64,000 bases of DNA from contig NC_058499.1 of the NCBI RefSeq assembly GCF_020382885.2, positions 2,316,001-2,380,000 of the forward strand, in the 5' to 3' direction. This document shows, piece after piece, positions 29,518-42,900 of the stretch (its first letter is position 1; each line of letters starts with the position of its first letter). Under the pieces are notes generated by a model that did not search any database, was not told where the DNA came from, and saw only the letters and a list, made by a program, of their open reading frames with translations. Source of the stretch: Scatophagus argus (taxonomy: Eukaryota; Chordata; Actinopteri; Scatophagidae). The position numbers and the translations under genes are program-made.

Positions 29518-30529
29518 CGTACCAAACCATCAGAGTACGACTGCACTACGAAGTATGCGGAATTTGAGGTTCAACGGGGAACTTCAGGTTTGTTTTCAGG
29601 GGCGCATCGACGTGACAACACAAGCTGCTCCAGTTAATGGAAACAAAATACAATTTAGTTTGATTGTTTCCCAGGCCTTGAAATAAACTGCTGGAAATGC
29701 TGGACAAACTTCTGCCCATTAACCAGGAACAAAAACCTCTACACACTCTGCATGTCAGAAATATAAATAATAGATCAGACCCCTCAGATTTTCTTATATG
29801 TTTTTGTTTTTTCTCTACCATTTAATCACCTTCACCTTCAGAACTCCAGTCTGAGATTTTGAAAACACACACCCCTCCCCTCCACCCTGCAGGAGAGCGT
29901 TTGTTTTTCCTCACCAGCTGCTTTTATTTCCTCTGAAACCATCGCAAATATGACAAGAGTGGGCGGAGGGTTATGGACATGCTCTGCCACGCTGAGATCC
30001 ACTTACCTCGGAGCCTCCTGGGGGCCGTGCAGTATCAGTTACATGGACACTGACAGCTTTGGGCCCATAACGTGTTCTGCTGGAACAGACTGTGATCACA
30101 AACAAAGTAATGCTACCATGCAATCCAGAGTAATTACACCATCACATCATGATGTAAAGATAAGGCTTGTCTCTGTCAGGTGTGTGAATTTATGGCTGCA
30201 CTGAAATACCAAAATCACTCATATGTGTGTGTGTGAGAGAGAAATTTTGAACTGCTGCTGCCTAAATGTCCCTCCTTGCCACTAGGGGGCGATGCATCAT
30301 CACATAAAACACTTTACAGGCTGGTGGAAGCAGGCGTTTCTCTTCAGCCTCTTCAAAGCTTGCTTGCAGTAGTTCTACACTGCTGCTTTGTTAAGTCAAA
30401 TCTCTCAGCACTTCTTGTGATGAAGACTCCTGAAACAGTTCGACTGCACTGAAAACGTGCGATGGTTCCTCCTCTCGGCCTGTTACATCATTTCTTTAAA
30501 AGGCCGTAGTTTTAAGACGAAAAATGGCG

Positions 30530-30553
30530 TCTCTCTCTCTCTCTCTCTCTCTC
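30530..30553. repeat. (TC)n microsatellite
   Basis: About 12 CT units, followed by interrupted CTCG units. Confidence 0.9.
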
Positions 30554-32954
30554 GCTCTCGCTGTCACCTGATGTCCCCTCGTCCTGAACTGGATCTCCAA
30601 GATTCTTCACTGACTGAAGCTGTGACTGACAGGCCTTCTGAAATCAATGGCCGCCTGTCACTGTGGCAGAGCTGACGGTGCCCTGAGGCATGAAGTGTCA
30701 CGTCAGGAGTTTTACTGAGAGGAAGCGAGGATTATTTGCAGAGTAAACAATGTAAACCTGCCAGAACTGTTAGTGTTGTGTTACTGTGGCAGCAGATAGC
30801 AGGCTGCCATGTTGTGTGTGCAGCAAGGAGAGACGTGCTGACCCGCCTTTAATCACACACAGGATGCATGACATTTAGAAAATAGCAAGATACTTCCAGC
30901 AGTCTTAGAATTGGTTAGGATTCCCACAAACTAACTGCTGTCACCTTTTGCCCTCATGTCAGTCTCGGGCCCCCGGGCAGTTGGCTGCTCTTCTGCGATG
31001 GTGAACCAACCTTGTAGTACAGCAACAAAGTGAACAGACTCAGCAGTTAGTTAGTAATTAGTGGGCAGTTTGCCAGTGGCTGTTACAAGATGTTCCTGTT
31101 GATTATAAATTACCTGAAGAGTCTCTATATGAATAAGAGCAGCCAAGGCGACACGTTGGCAGAACACTTTGGGAAGCGGAGAGCGCCGAGGGGGATGACA
31201 GCTCCATCAAACGCTGAAGTCGTCAAGTTTAAGGATGACTCATCTTGGCATCTGAAGTCGGAGCAGGTTGCTCTACCTGCCGAGTATCGGGGAGGTGAGC
31301 CCGACCACATGCTGATTGTTGTGTCAGTGTTGCTGTTATTCTCTCACTTTCACTCCTTCTCTCTTATGCCATTTTACATTCCTCAAATGTTTAACATCCC
31401 TTTTTCAGATACGTAAAATGTCAAGGTGGCTGTCTGGAGTGCCGGCTACATCAGTGAGCATTCTGGCCGTTCTTCTGACGTGAACACAAGAGATGCCACA
31501 GAGAAGGACAAGAAGAAACAGATTCCTCAGCGCACTGTGGTGGGTTTGTGCTATCGCTGCTTCAAATCTCCGAGAACAAGGAGATTATCAGGTTAAACAC
31601 TAAGACAGAAAACAGACACACAATTTAGATCTTAGCTCTTATGCACGAATGAAGTAGTCATTTATAAAAGCTCACGCAGACGTGGAAACGATCTGATTCC
31701 TGAGCGGAGCGTAGACTTGTTGTACGTGGTTCTCCTGCTGGTTATGTAGAAGTGCTGCGGTATGGATGCACATGTGAACAAGCCTGTGGTGAACTTTGCA
31801 TGAGCTTTATGAGCGACGTGATCTGAATAGTTAATCATGAGGAGCCCGTCTTCATTCACTGTAGTGAGGACACACTCCCGACTTTGTCTTTGTCTATCAA
31901 CCCACTTTATGATCCACTGAACAATATGTGTTGCATCCTCAGCTTCTGTTCACTGGAAGCTTCCAGTTTCCACCTCAGACTTGTGTAATGCTCATGCTCA
32001 TATGCATACGTGTTAAAGTGAGACTCAAAGTGACAACAACCTTCTGGTGTCAAGTGTCCTCATTCAGCTTAAACATTAAGCAAAAACTCTTCCAAGTGGA
32101 GGTGCAGGACATGACCTCGATGAGGTCACTCACTGACAAGCGTTGGTGCTTCTTCCCTCTTCTTCTGTCACTGAGTGGATCCTTGAATTTTGGACGCAAA
32201 GCAGCGAAAGCAGCCTTTCACTATTTAGTCGAAGCACCTGCTGCCTCCATTCCACAGCTGAGACAGAGAGAGACAGTGTGAGGGGGAAAGTGGAGGGACG
32301 GCATGGAGCTAAACTGAGAGATCAGAGCTGACTTCAGATCAGCAGGGATGGTGACTGAACAGAGGTCTGGTTCAGCTACTGGCAGCCACCCCCCAGGGAC
32401 AATCAGACAGAGATGTGGCCCAGATCCCGGCTCTCCTCCTCCTCCTCTTCCTCCAGCTCCATTTCCTCCCTCTCTGTCAGTGGAGTCACTATCTGGACCT
32501 TCCATGCCCTCCCATTTGAAGCTCTGGCCAGGATATGGGATCCGGGGCTCGCTGTTTAACTCTTGTTATTTCCTTCCTGTCAGCGTGCTGGCTGACTCGG
32601 CACACTGGACCCACTGACTCTCAGTCCGCTGTGCCCTCGATGGCAAAATAGGAGTCATTGTGCCCGCTGCGTGTCCCAACAATGAGCGAGTTAATACGAG
32701 CCAAGTATTCCCACAGGGCTGAGGCCTGGGTGGTGCTGGTGGTGGGGGGGGACTCTGGCTGAAGGACCCTGCCGCTGCTCCCCGACTCCAGCCTCATCCG
32801 TCAGTGTCTGTTCTGTCGTCTCTGGTTGCTTTCTCTGGGACCTCCTCTGATGGGTACCATGTGAGCTGCTGGCCTGACCTCCCTGCAGTAGACCCTCTGG
32901 ACAGGGTCTGTGGGTCACCTACTACATGTAGGGTAAAATATTCCCAGTGACTCC

Positions 32955-33065
32955 CTGTAACATTAAGTACAATTTCAAGGTCCTTGTATAAGTACAGCAC
33001 TTGAGGATTTTAATTTTAATGCTGCTTTGTATGTCTACTCCACAATGTTTCGCTTATTTTGAAGG
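32955..33065 (+). repeat. teleost interspersed repeat fragment
   Basis: CATTAAGTACAATTTCAAGG, TTGTATAAGTACAGCACTTG and TGTCTACTCCACAATGTTTC match the forward part of the repeat family seen at 19011-19165 and 25165-25310. Confidence 0.45.
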
Positions 33066-35610
33066 CTCGGGTGTTGCATAAAAACATGTGATCAGTTTAA
33101 AAAATCTGATGCGCTGTTACGGAGTGAAGCTGAGCAACGTAATATCAAATCATGCAAATGAAATGAGAAAACATTTTGTTTGTGCCCTCCTGAGCGACAC
33201 AAGGAAGCCTTTTCCGATCTGTTTGCAGCACAGCTCTGCTTGTCCCTCACATTAGCTTTCACATGCTTTCACAAGCCACAGATGTTCCTCAGGTCCTGAC
33301 ATCATTTCAGATGGTTTACCCAGAAATGCTCTGCCTCATATCAATAGTTTCCCCTGTGCCTGCCCAGAACCTCCGCCCTTTAAGCGCCGGTCAGGCCAAT
33401 TACAGCAAATCTGATTAGTCACGTTGGTGTTCTGTTAGATCAAGTGAGCTGGAACAGAAGATCCCCTCAGCTGCTCGTAAACAATTCATCTGCATCCCGG
33501 GTTCACGCAGAGTACGGGACAGATCAAAAGGTCGCCGACAGAGCGCCGTGATGCTGACAACGGAAGGACACTGTAAGAGAGGAGAGTGACGGACAGCTCA
33601 GGAGGTTCAGCGTTAAAGGAAAATCTTTCAGCGAATGAAGAGAACAAACCCAACAACGTGTTGGCTCAGCTTCTCTGGGAGGCTGCAGCTGAGGGACTTT
33701 TACCTGTAAAGAAGGTCAGTTATGACTCTTTCTACCATGAAGTTTTGACCCACGCAGGTTTTACGTTTGGAAAACAATTATAAAAACTTTGGACATCAAC
33801 ACAGTGTGGACCAGCGGGAGAAACATTACTGCACACGTTCAGTGGTCTGCATAACCGCAACGTAAAACCAGGAGATGCGAAACCTTCTTGGCGCCTTTTC
33901 AGGCAACCAGTTCTCACTGGTCTCAATGGGTGCCATCTCTGGAACCAGTATCTAGTTCTTCTGTACAAAACTATGCCCCAGACCAGTTTTTTGTTCACTG
34001 TACTTCGACACACCAGCATGGAGTTACAGGAGAAAACATGAGACGGATGTCAGACGATGAAGTCCACTTCTTATGCCGAGCAAAAACTGATTTGTCTGAT
34101 CTTCACAGGTTCACCATCGGAGACTAACATCAGTTTGAATCCATCAATCTAAGGACTGAATCTTTAAACATAATCTGCATGTTTACCAGAAGGTTTTTCC
34201 GCCGTTCATCACGCGTTTACACAAATCATTTTATAAACGGCTGCTGTGGAAAACAATGAAAAAACGCACTTTGATGTTCACACATGAGGACTTGTTGTCA
34301 TGTTTACATGCTGAGATATTCACAGTGAAACAACCGAAGAGTTTGACTGGGGAAATGATGTTCATGTGCTGATATCAGTTCCAGTGTTCAAGTTCACAGT
34401 CGCAGAACAGGCCTGGTCGGAGATCAGTTTCTGCACGCCTCCTGCCACCTCCTCCCACCTCAGGATAATAAGCCCACCAGAAGGTCCTGAAACCCACTGA
34501 ATGACAGGATCTCATGCAGGGAGAAACTTTTTCTTTTAAGGTCACAGCCAGCTCCAGCTGAGGGGAGGCGGAGGAGGTATGGGGGAGGTTGTTGTTTCCA
34601 AGCCACATCTCCGGAGTCCCCCCCACGCCACCCGCCCGCCGTAATCACTGGCTAATGACAAGCTTCCTTTCAGAGGGTGAGATTATCTCCACATGACAGC
34701 TCCATCGCCGCCGATCTGCCTCACATTCAGACACGAGTTTGGGATTTGACACATGACAAGACAGTAAGAAAAGCAGATCTCTGTGGGAAAGTCGGGAACT
34801 CACATCTGAAATTCCCCACGTGGATAACAGAAAAAGTGAGTGACAGCCTTGTGCAGATATGAGCCTAAAGCGTGTTGGATCAAGTAAACGTGTAGAGCAG
34901 AGAGAACACCTCAGAAGAAAGCATCGCGGAGTGGAAAAATCTCATATTATCTCTCATTAGTGAGCTGTTTACACTTCAGGGACTTTTTTAACGTGTGTGT
35001 GTGTGTGCGTAGTTTTCTAAATCTTTTTGATTTCTTCCTAAATACAGCAGTTGGTGGCTGAAACTCTTGCAGGTCAGGGATGTTCAGCAGGGTCTGAAAC
35101 ATATACCTGAGCGTAAATGTTGAAAAATGTTTTAATTAACACCCAGAAAGTCGTGTAATTCATTTAAGCTTTAAAAAAAGGTATATTTTTGTGCAACATA
35201 ATCACATGCCACCACTACACATCTCATAAGTCCTCACACGCTCGGTTATGTTCTTCCATTGTGAATGTCGATGGTGCAACATTTGACCTAAATAGGGACT
35301 TAATAACCTCATTCTGGACGACCAGGCTGGATCAGCGTCCGTTAATCCTAAACGGCACATCTGGGAGCCCAGAGTCCCGATCCTCTCTCTGCTTCTCTGG
35401 GATAAACAGACGCAGAGCTGAGATATCTGAACCCTGAGCTTCCACTCGTCTAACATTAACATTTGGCTTTTGGTTTTGAATCCTCTGCGTTCTGGTTTCA
35501 GTTTATAGCCGTCACATAAAACTACCTGCAATGTGAGTTTATGTTGCAACGAGACATCTTGTGTTGTATGCATAATGTGCAGCCAAACCTTAAGATCTGA
35601 AGGCGTTTGA

Positions 35611-35639
35611 CCACATTAGACCCATTCGGTCTAATGTGG
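35611..35639. repeat. perfect 11-bp inverted repeat (hairpin)
   Basis: CCACATTAGAC, a 7-base loop (CCATTCG), then GTCTAATGTGG. It lies immediately before the repeat element at 35640. Confidence 0.85.
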
Positions 35640-36215
35640 AGTCGTGCTTCCCCAACGTTTTCACATCAAGGACCCTGAAAATGACATAAATTACACCACA
35701 GGCGCCCCATTTGGTAAGATTTTGCCCAAGTTACTAATGGATGAAATTAGTAAAAATAAAGGATTCCTCTTTTTGCTGGGGACCCTGGAACCCCCTCAGG
35801 GACCCCACTTAGAGAACCACTTGTTTAGAGGTTCTGTGAAGGCTCCTCAGCAATAGTAAACCAATATAACATAGACATGATACTTTATTATAATCTAATA
35901 TTATTATAATATATTATTATAATATGATGCTGACATGTGATTGTATTGGACTATTTTTTTATTTTGTATCTCAGCCAGCAGCTTGTTTTGGGGGATCACA
36001 TTTCCAAAATTCTGGCTGCGACCTTTCATGATTTTATACTTGCTTAAATAAGAAAAATGAAATAAAATAAGTGGGATTTGGTGAAAGTGAAAGGATCCAA
36101 GAAATTTCAAAATGGCTCTTAAATAAGCATTTTTCCCATCTTTTATTCACGTGTCTCGTGCCTTTAATGCACCGGAGCCCTGAAGGTCCCTGAGCCCCAG
36201 TTTGGAAACCACTCA
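35640..36215. mobile_element. degenerate teleost repeat with inverted ends
   Basis: The left end (CTTCCCCAACGTTTTCACAT, CAAGGACCCTGAAAATGACA) and the right end (GGTCCCTGAGCCCC, AGTTTGGAAACCACTCA) are imperfect inverted complements. The middle includes GGATTCCTCTTTTTGCTGGG and CCCCTCAGGGACCCCACTTA. I recognise the family from other fish genomes as a non-autonomous element. No coding capacity is seen. Confidence 0.5.
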
Positions 36216-36279
36216 CCGGTTTATTTTACAGCCACAGAGGCCAGCAAATGCTGTTGTCAATCAGTCAGTCGAGACGCAC

Positions 36280-36990
36280 CTCCTTTCCAGTTGGGAGCGC
36301 ACCGCGGCTTCGCATCTGGATTTTACGCGTCGGTCGGTCCACGCCTACAAGACTGCCCGCCTCCCCCGCTGCAGCCCGCACACTCGGCTGTGGGCTTTTC
36401 GCGGCGGAGACCTGTCGTCCTCTCACCCTTCACGGCTCCTCCAATTTGTCAGATCTCGTCTCTCTTTCCTTTCCAATGGCCGTCCGTGGCGTGATTTGCA
36501 TTCAGCAGCGCAATAGTTAATGAGTGCCGGATGCGCCCTCACTCCAGCAGACCGCTACAGTACGAAGATGGCGTCGGAGGGAGCCAGCGGGGAGCACCCT
36601 CCTCCGGTACAAACACTGGCAGCCGCCGTGCTGGGAAGTGTCGACACGGTAAGACACGAGGGCTCGACTACGTTCGGGGGCCACACGGGTGTTTCGCTTT
36701 CTTCTTATCGGCGTGGCGTTGAGGTAGCCTCGGGAAAAGAGGGAGACGTGCAGTGCGCATCTTTTCCGCACAGGCTCGTGAAGCAACAGCGGTGGCCAGC
36801 GGGAGCCTCGCGACGGCGTCTGGAGAAAAACGAGGGTTTCGTGTTGGTTTTCTTTAGGGTGATAGACGGCTCTCAGATGCTCTCGGTGCGGGCTCAGTGG
36901 TTTGTCCTCTTCAGTGTGGACGACTCGGTCAATTCCGTTTGCTCTCTCGCCTCTCGCTCGCCGGCTGCTGGGAACAGACACCCCGCCGTC
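36280..36990 (+). promoter_or_regulatory. CpG-rich promoter and first-exon region of the cttnbp2-type gene
   Basis: CpG dinucleotides are much denser here than in flanking DNA, around the start codon at 36568 and into intron 1. No TATA box is apparent. This fits a CpG-island promoter of a broadly or neuronally expressed gene. The transcription start cannot be placed by eye. Confidence 0.6.
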
Positions 36991-39900
36991 GTAACGTTAT
37001 CCTCAGTACCCTGCGCCTGGCCGTCGCTGCCTACACACACTGTAGCTCATGGAGCATAACACGGTGAATGGGTTAATACGCAGAGACTTAAAGCGAGCTG
37101 ACCGGCTGGCTGCAGGAGAGTTAAATCAGAAAATGTCTCAGGGCTGGTGATTGATTTGTTATTCCGATTGACAATCACCTGGCCCGTGGAGCTGATTGTG
37201 GCCTGAAAAGTGTTATTTACTGAAGTGGTCCTTCACCAGTCAGGCGTAGGCGACATGGATCCTCACGGGCTTGTGTAGGTTGTAGCAGCTCACCTTACAA
37301 AGCACCGAGTCCCTCCACAGGTTTATTGTCAGGCGGGAGGACTGACTCGAGACAGTCAGACCAGGCAGTAAGTATTTTGTTAAAAGTGGTCCCTTGTTGT
37401 TACTAACTGGGGTCGAGCTTCACTTGTTTGCACGCACCCAGTTGTGATTTCTCACACTTGCCCCTTTTACAGGTTTGCAGTTTATGTGCCGGGCAGACGC
37501 TCCTCTGTTGCCCCGCTTTTCCTTTTCCCTTCTCTTAGTCGGCTCCATGAAGAAACCTGTCACGCTGTTGTTATCAACCCATCGGCTAAAGCAAAATGGA
37601 CAGCAAGGCTTTTGCCACTCGAGCTTTTGTCCTCATTTCGTTTTAGAGAACTCAGCCTTTGTGCCGCATCCAGTGAAATAACAACAACCACAAAAACCGC
37701 TTCTTTGGATGTGAGTTTGAAGAGGAAGGCTGGTGCAAATGTGTGCTGGAATAGAAAGCAGCCATGGTCCCTGAGCCGGGTGGGTGGTAGTGTGGAGGTG
37801 GAGGTGGGGGTGGGTTTGTGCGGCGAGCTGAGGAGATGGTAGAGAAAGAGGTGGGAGAGGAGCTGCTGCGGGGGTGGATGGAGGGCAGAGGCAGCCCGGT
37901 GGAGGAGGGGGTGGAGGCCTTGTTCACCAGACACCTTTCTAAATTGGTCTTAATTTCAGTGACTCAGCTGGCATAGCTGGGAGTACCGTGTCAGCCAGCC
38001 CCCCTTTCTGAGCGTGCTCAGAACTGCCTCGAGGCTACTTTACATTTAGCGTTGAGGTGAACAGGTGCTCCAGAGACATGGGAGCCGCAGCCTCCTCAGC
38101 TCACTCGTTGCTCTGCCAGCACACTGGTTCTTCTCCGGGAGGCTCCCGAATCCATGCCCTCCTCCCCCACAGCACCACCACCAGCACCAGCACCACCAGC
38201 ACCATCATGCCTGCTGTGGTTAAATAAAGCACTTTGCTCTTTGCTCACCCCTGGCAGATTCTGTTGTTGGCCTGAGGTGGGGGAAGTTTCTCGTTTGTGA
38301 GGACTCTGAAGGACTGGCCCTCACGGTCCAGGGAGAGTTCAGAGGTCAACGAAAGGCACGGCGCTGGTCACCTCCCACCCATTTACCATAATGCATGTTA
38401 CTGTGGCACACAGCAGGTTTACAGCCTTTTCTGTTGAAGATAAAGGGAAACAGTAGTAGTAGTAGTTCTTATTTATTTTCCCTTTGAGTCCATGAGAAAC
38501 ACGAGCCAGTCAGGGATGGAGCTCTGTCATTTTGTCAGGTTTAAAAACAGGTTGGAACGTGAAACCTTTTGAATCAGCTTTCAGATTTTATTTGATTAAC
38601 CTTTTAGTGTTTACCAAGAGATGCAGGCTGAAACAACTACTTTAAGTCAAAGATGTCCAATCACCTTTCGGGCTTCGTCCACATCTTCGTGTGATTAGCC
38701 AGTTGGGGAAGTTGTTGTTGGGGATAACGTTGCTTTTTTCATTGCATTGGTTTCACTTTAGCATTTTTCTATTAGTGCTAGCCAACACGTAGGTACTGGT
38801 TGTGCAGGAAATTGTTTTTACCAGCACGCTATTTAGTGTGCTAAAATAGTATGTGAAACGGGGCAGGCCACCATTGGGTACTGAATTCCAGGTACCCGTA
38901 ACGGTTCATATGTGAGCCATCTGTATTTTATCAGCCACAAATACTGAAGGTCCAGCTTCAGAACGGTGAAGATGAACCGGAAGAATCTTATTTCTCTTAA
39001 GAAGAGTTGAACTACAGAACCACAGGTTCCCCCTGGCTGTTCCACATCTTTGTCTGAGCACACACACACCGGCTGCAGAGAGCACATTGACAAGACAACA
39101 GGCCATCTTTTCATTTTAGCTGCTACAGAATGAATGCTAATTATCTGCTGCTGATCTAATCTCCTGCTGCTGATGTCTGTCATTTGAAGCAGTGATAGTT
39201 AAAAATGAGAAGCTGCTACCTCTTTGTTTTCCACCGGAGACAAACGGTTTGATTTGATGTTTTGGCATCAGAGCTTAATGAATCCATGTATTCTGCAGAT
39301 CTGAAATGGAACCAGCTGTCGTAACTCATCCGCAGTGTTAGCAGCCACCTACTTTAGCCCCCTTTAGGTTAGTACATCACACTGTGATCAAATGTTGGTT
39401 TCAGTCTCTCATTATAAAGAGAAATTGAATGCACACAACTGCAGTGCAGCAGGTCATGTTAGTTTATCCACGCAAGGTTGGTAAAACTGGTCTGATTGTC
39501 TGACTGTTTTTTGTTCTTTGTCCTGTTATACTCACACTTTAAGTTCACAAGGAAAATGTTATGACAACAGATATGAGTGATGGGCGAAACTACAAAAATA
39601 AGACCCGGGTTCTGCCATTTAAATGTCGCCCAGCTTCCTGTTCAGCTCCATCTTCAGACCTCAGTGTCTGGCAGGACTATTGTGTAATGGAGAGAGTGTT
39701 CACCGGTGGCTATGTGGGACGTGCTGCCATGTTGGAGGAGTGCCATTAGCATGAGTGGCTGTAATGTCATCGCTTCTTATTCCTGACAACAACATTTCTT
39801 GGCCACATACCCGCGGGGGCTCAAATGACCCGGTAAACAACTCGGAGAGGTCATCCGACAAGATTTAGTATGATTGAACAATCTCTTGAAGGGTCAGTTA

Positions 39901-42900
39901 AATCACATTATAGAATATATGTGTTTCTTCTGATTAAATGAATCAGGTATCGATTGTGATGTGACCGATCAGTTAGTCATGCAGGAGGAAGTGAATGGGA
40001 CAGTATATCTTATCTTAACTGAACCTTTTACAGTTCACGCCCCCACCCGCCAACTTGGAGGCATTTTTCTTGCAACCATTGGTAACCCCTCACAGGCGTC
40101 TATTCACAGGCTGTCATTTTGAGCCTGCAGGAACAGAACCTGCGCCCCTGAGAAACCTGCACACCTAAGAAAACTTTTGCCAGCAGAACACTGTGGAAGA
40201 TGTCTTCCCTTGCGACTCAGAGTGAAATGACACAGGCCTCATTAAGTGGACCAGGGCTAACGGCGAGCCTCAGAGTGCTGGCCAGGCTGCTCGTGCCCTT
40301 GGCTCAAAGCACACGGCTCATGGAACAAATTAGTGTTCGCTCGTCTCACCTGCTCACTGTGCAGAAATGCCAGAGAGGAGCAGCCCTCCGACCCCCCCAC
40401 CCTCAACTCACCCACCACTCGAGGCCCCCTGACAGCTCAGGGCTCAGGGCAGCCGTCCATCAAGGCTCCCTGAGTCGTCCAGATCCTGAGCGGTGAAATT
40501 GCTGCCGGGAAACGGGGCGCTCGGGGATTGATTAGAAGGCTTGATGCGAATGAATCAATCCCTTGGAATATCTCCTGCTTTTATTTCACTGCTTGCCCTG
40601 ATGGCATCAGAATAAAAACGTGGTCTGACTAAACTGAAACATGTGATTGACGCAACACTTTCCAGCTCGTCGTTCTGAAGAGAAAAGGGTCCAGATGCAA
40701 ATCTTCCTTTGTTTAAAAACTGATTTCTTGATAAAACTTGGCGTTTTTTTTTTGTTCAGCACTCGTCTTGAAAAGGCCTTCCTGGCTAAAATGTCAAAGC
40801 TTTTAAAGGAGAGACATTTGGCCTGTTTATCCATAAGGATTTATGGCCTCTGTTGCCATTGTCTGAGTGTGAACTTTTACCCCCTTATTGTGAACGAGTG
40901 TATAAAGAACACGTAGAAGGCAGCAGAGTGTTCAAACACATGCTGTGTGCGAGGGACCTCTGGAGACATGTGGCACTCCTTGATGAAATGGAACAATCTT
41001 GGCTGAGGTTTTGATGTAGACTTGTAAATCAGAGCTAAACGGCTGCCTGTCGAGTGAACGGAGCGAGCAGGTACCAATCTGGCTGGTGTGCAGCGGAGGC
41101 CGAGCTGCTCTTCACCTCCGTTTGACTCTACCGTCTTTGGTTTGTTACAGTCTTATTGAATAAATAGCCTGGTGAAAAGCTTCCAGATATTGGTAATGCA
41201 GCTGGATGTGGCTTTCTCAGCAGATGGCTGCAGCAGTCGCCAACATGGTAATTGGGGGAAAAAAAAGTCATCTTTCATCGGGCTCCAGTGTTTATCTTTT
41301 GGCTCCTCCGTGTGACGTTACATCATTTTTTTTCTTTGACTGCCAATAATTCAAGTCATTTTCCTGACTTAGGTTTTGCCTTGAATGAATGCAGTCCTTT
41401 TCAAGGTCCCTGAACACAACAATTTGACGCTAGGCTCAGGAATGTTGAGTAACCAGATGCTGTTGTGATGTTCAGGGATGTGACCTGGAGAAAAGCTGTT
41501 TCACTCTAAGGACTCACATTGTCCCAAAGTCATGACAGCTTGAGAAAAATCACCTCTTGGTTTATTGTTGAATTTTACATTTTAACTCTAGAAAGGTCAA
41601 ACTTGTGTCACATTTCTTATATTCTGAGTCACTAAGCTGTCATTGACTCCATGTTAGTGCTACTTGTGCTTAGATGCACAAGTAACAATAACAGCACATT
41701 ACAAAATGTGACTGTAAGTAAAAAAATATTATCAAAATTCATAAAATTTGCTGCTCAGGTAGACTTTGTTTCTATTCTGTATATTCACACTGCAAATAAT
41801 AATTTGTTACTGATTAATCTCCCAGTTCTTTTCGAATAATAATCATCTGTCATTTAATAATAAACTTATTAGTCTTAAAAATGTAAGTAACCTCCCAAAT
41901 GGGTACAAAACTGTCCCGAGAACTGCAAATCTTCAATTTGCAGAGAGAAAATTAGCAGATTTATGAATCCAGAGTTTATTTTTGTTTGACAAATGACTAA
42001 TCAGTTGGCTTTATCAAAATAATTGTTTCAGGTGTACGGATACCATATACTGATTAATTTTTACTGTTATGCTGATAAATTAACATTGAAGCAGCATTTT
42101 AAAGCTGAAGCTGGTCTTAAAAGTGCAGGTTCCCCCTGCTTTTATATATTTTGGGTGAATGAAATTATGATTTGATTTTATATTTGCTATGTAAAATCCT
42201 TCATCTGCAAAACAGCTAGTGACTTTAATAGTCATATGTGTTTACAGACAACCTTGGCACCCACAGGAGATGGAGATGACTGGACATGATTTTACTCGAG
42301 TCAGGCCTTCGTCCTATCAAAACACAAGACAGTGGCAGCACACAGCCGTTTGGCTTTAAGTAGACCGAAAAAAGCTTTTAACTGATATGAGGGGAAGCAT
42401 GAAGTGGTCTGGTCATTCCCAATTACAGTCATCTCCTCCTGTTAGCCCTGCGGTCGCTACTGACCAAATAGGTGCTTAATGACCTAGCTAAATGTAATTA
42501 GACCTTAATAGCTCTGAGATATGCCTGGACATCTAGCCTAATCTGAGGGCTGCACTTAATGAGACCAGTTGGAAACTGGAAGTAAATGGTGCATGGTTTT
42601 CATGATTTCATTCTTTTCATAAATTTTGTCTCACATGTTTAATATTTTACTTATCTTTATTTTTACTATACGGGTTATCGTGTATTTGTATTGCGTTTTC
42701 TATTGTGTTATTGCACATGTGTTTGTATCGTGTCTCTTGTTGTGTTGGCCAAATATGTCAGATAAGCAACTTTATTTCTGCATGCACAACATAGCTGCAG
42801 TGTTGCTACTGTCATAGCTGGTTAGAAGTTTTTACATTTTGGACTCAAGCTGAAAAAGAAGATGATCTCCTGACTTTCCATTGAGAGCCACCAGTCATTC

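Larger units (their letters stand above)
28925..35605. other. intergenic region between astacin C and the cttnbp2-type gene
   Basis: No gene can be supported. Contents I could identify are a weak minus-strand exon candidate (29416-29517), a (TC)n run, a CTCF-like CCACTAGGGGGCGATG (30279-30294), a teleost repeat piece (32955-33065), and two plus-strand open segments ending at plausible donors (31294 and 33714). The rest is ordinary mixed-composition DNA. Confidence 0.5.

Noticed and set aside
36517-37059. Long overlapping frames on both strands around the cttnbp2 start
   Set aside because: They result from low stop-codon frequency in CpG-rich DNA. Only the 27-codon exon with donor at 36649 joins a recognisable domain.
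37444-37934. 132- and 124-codon frames in intron 1
   Set aside because: GC- and GGT-rich low-complexity sequence open on both strands; no homology or splice structure.
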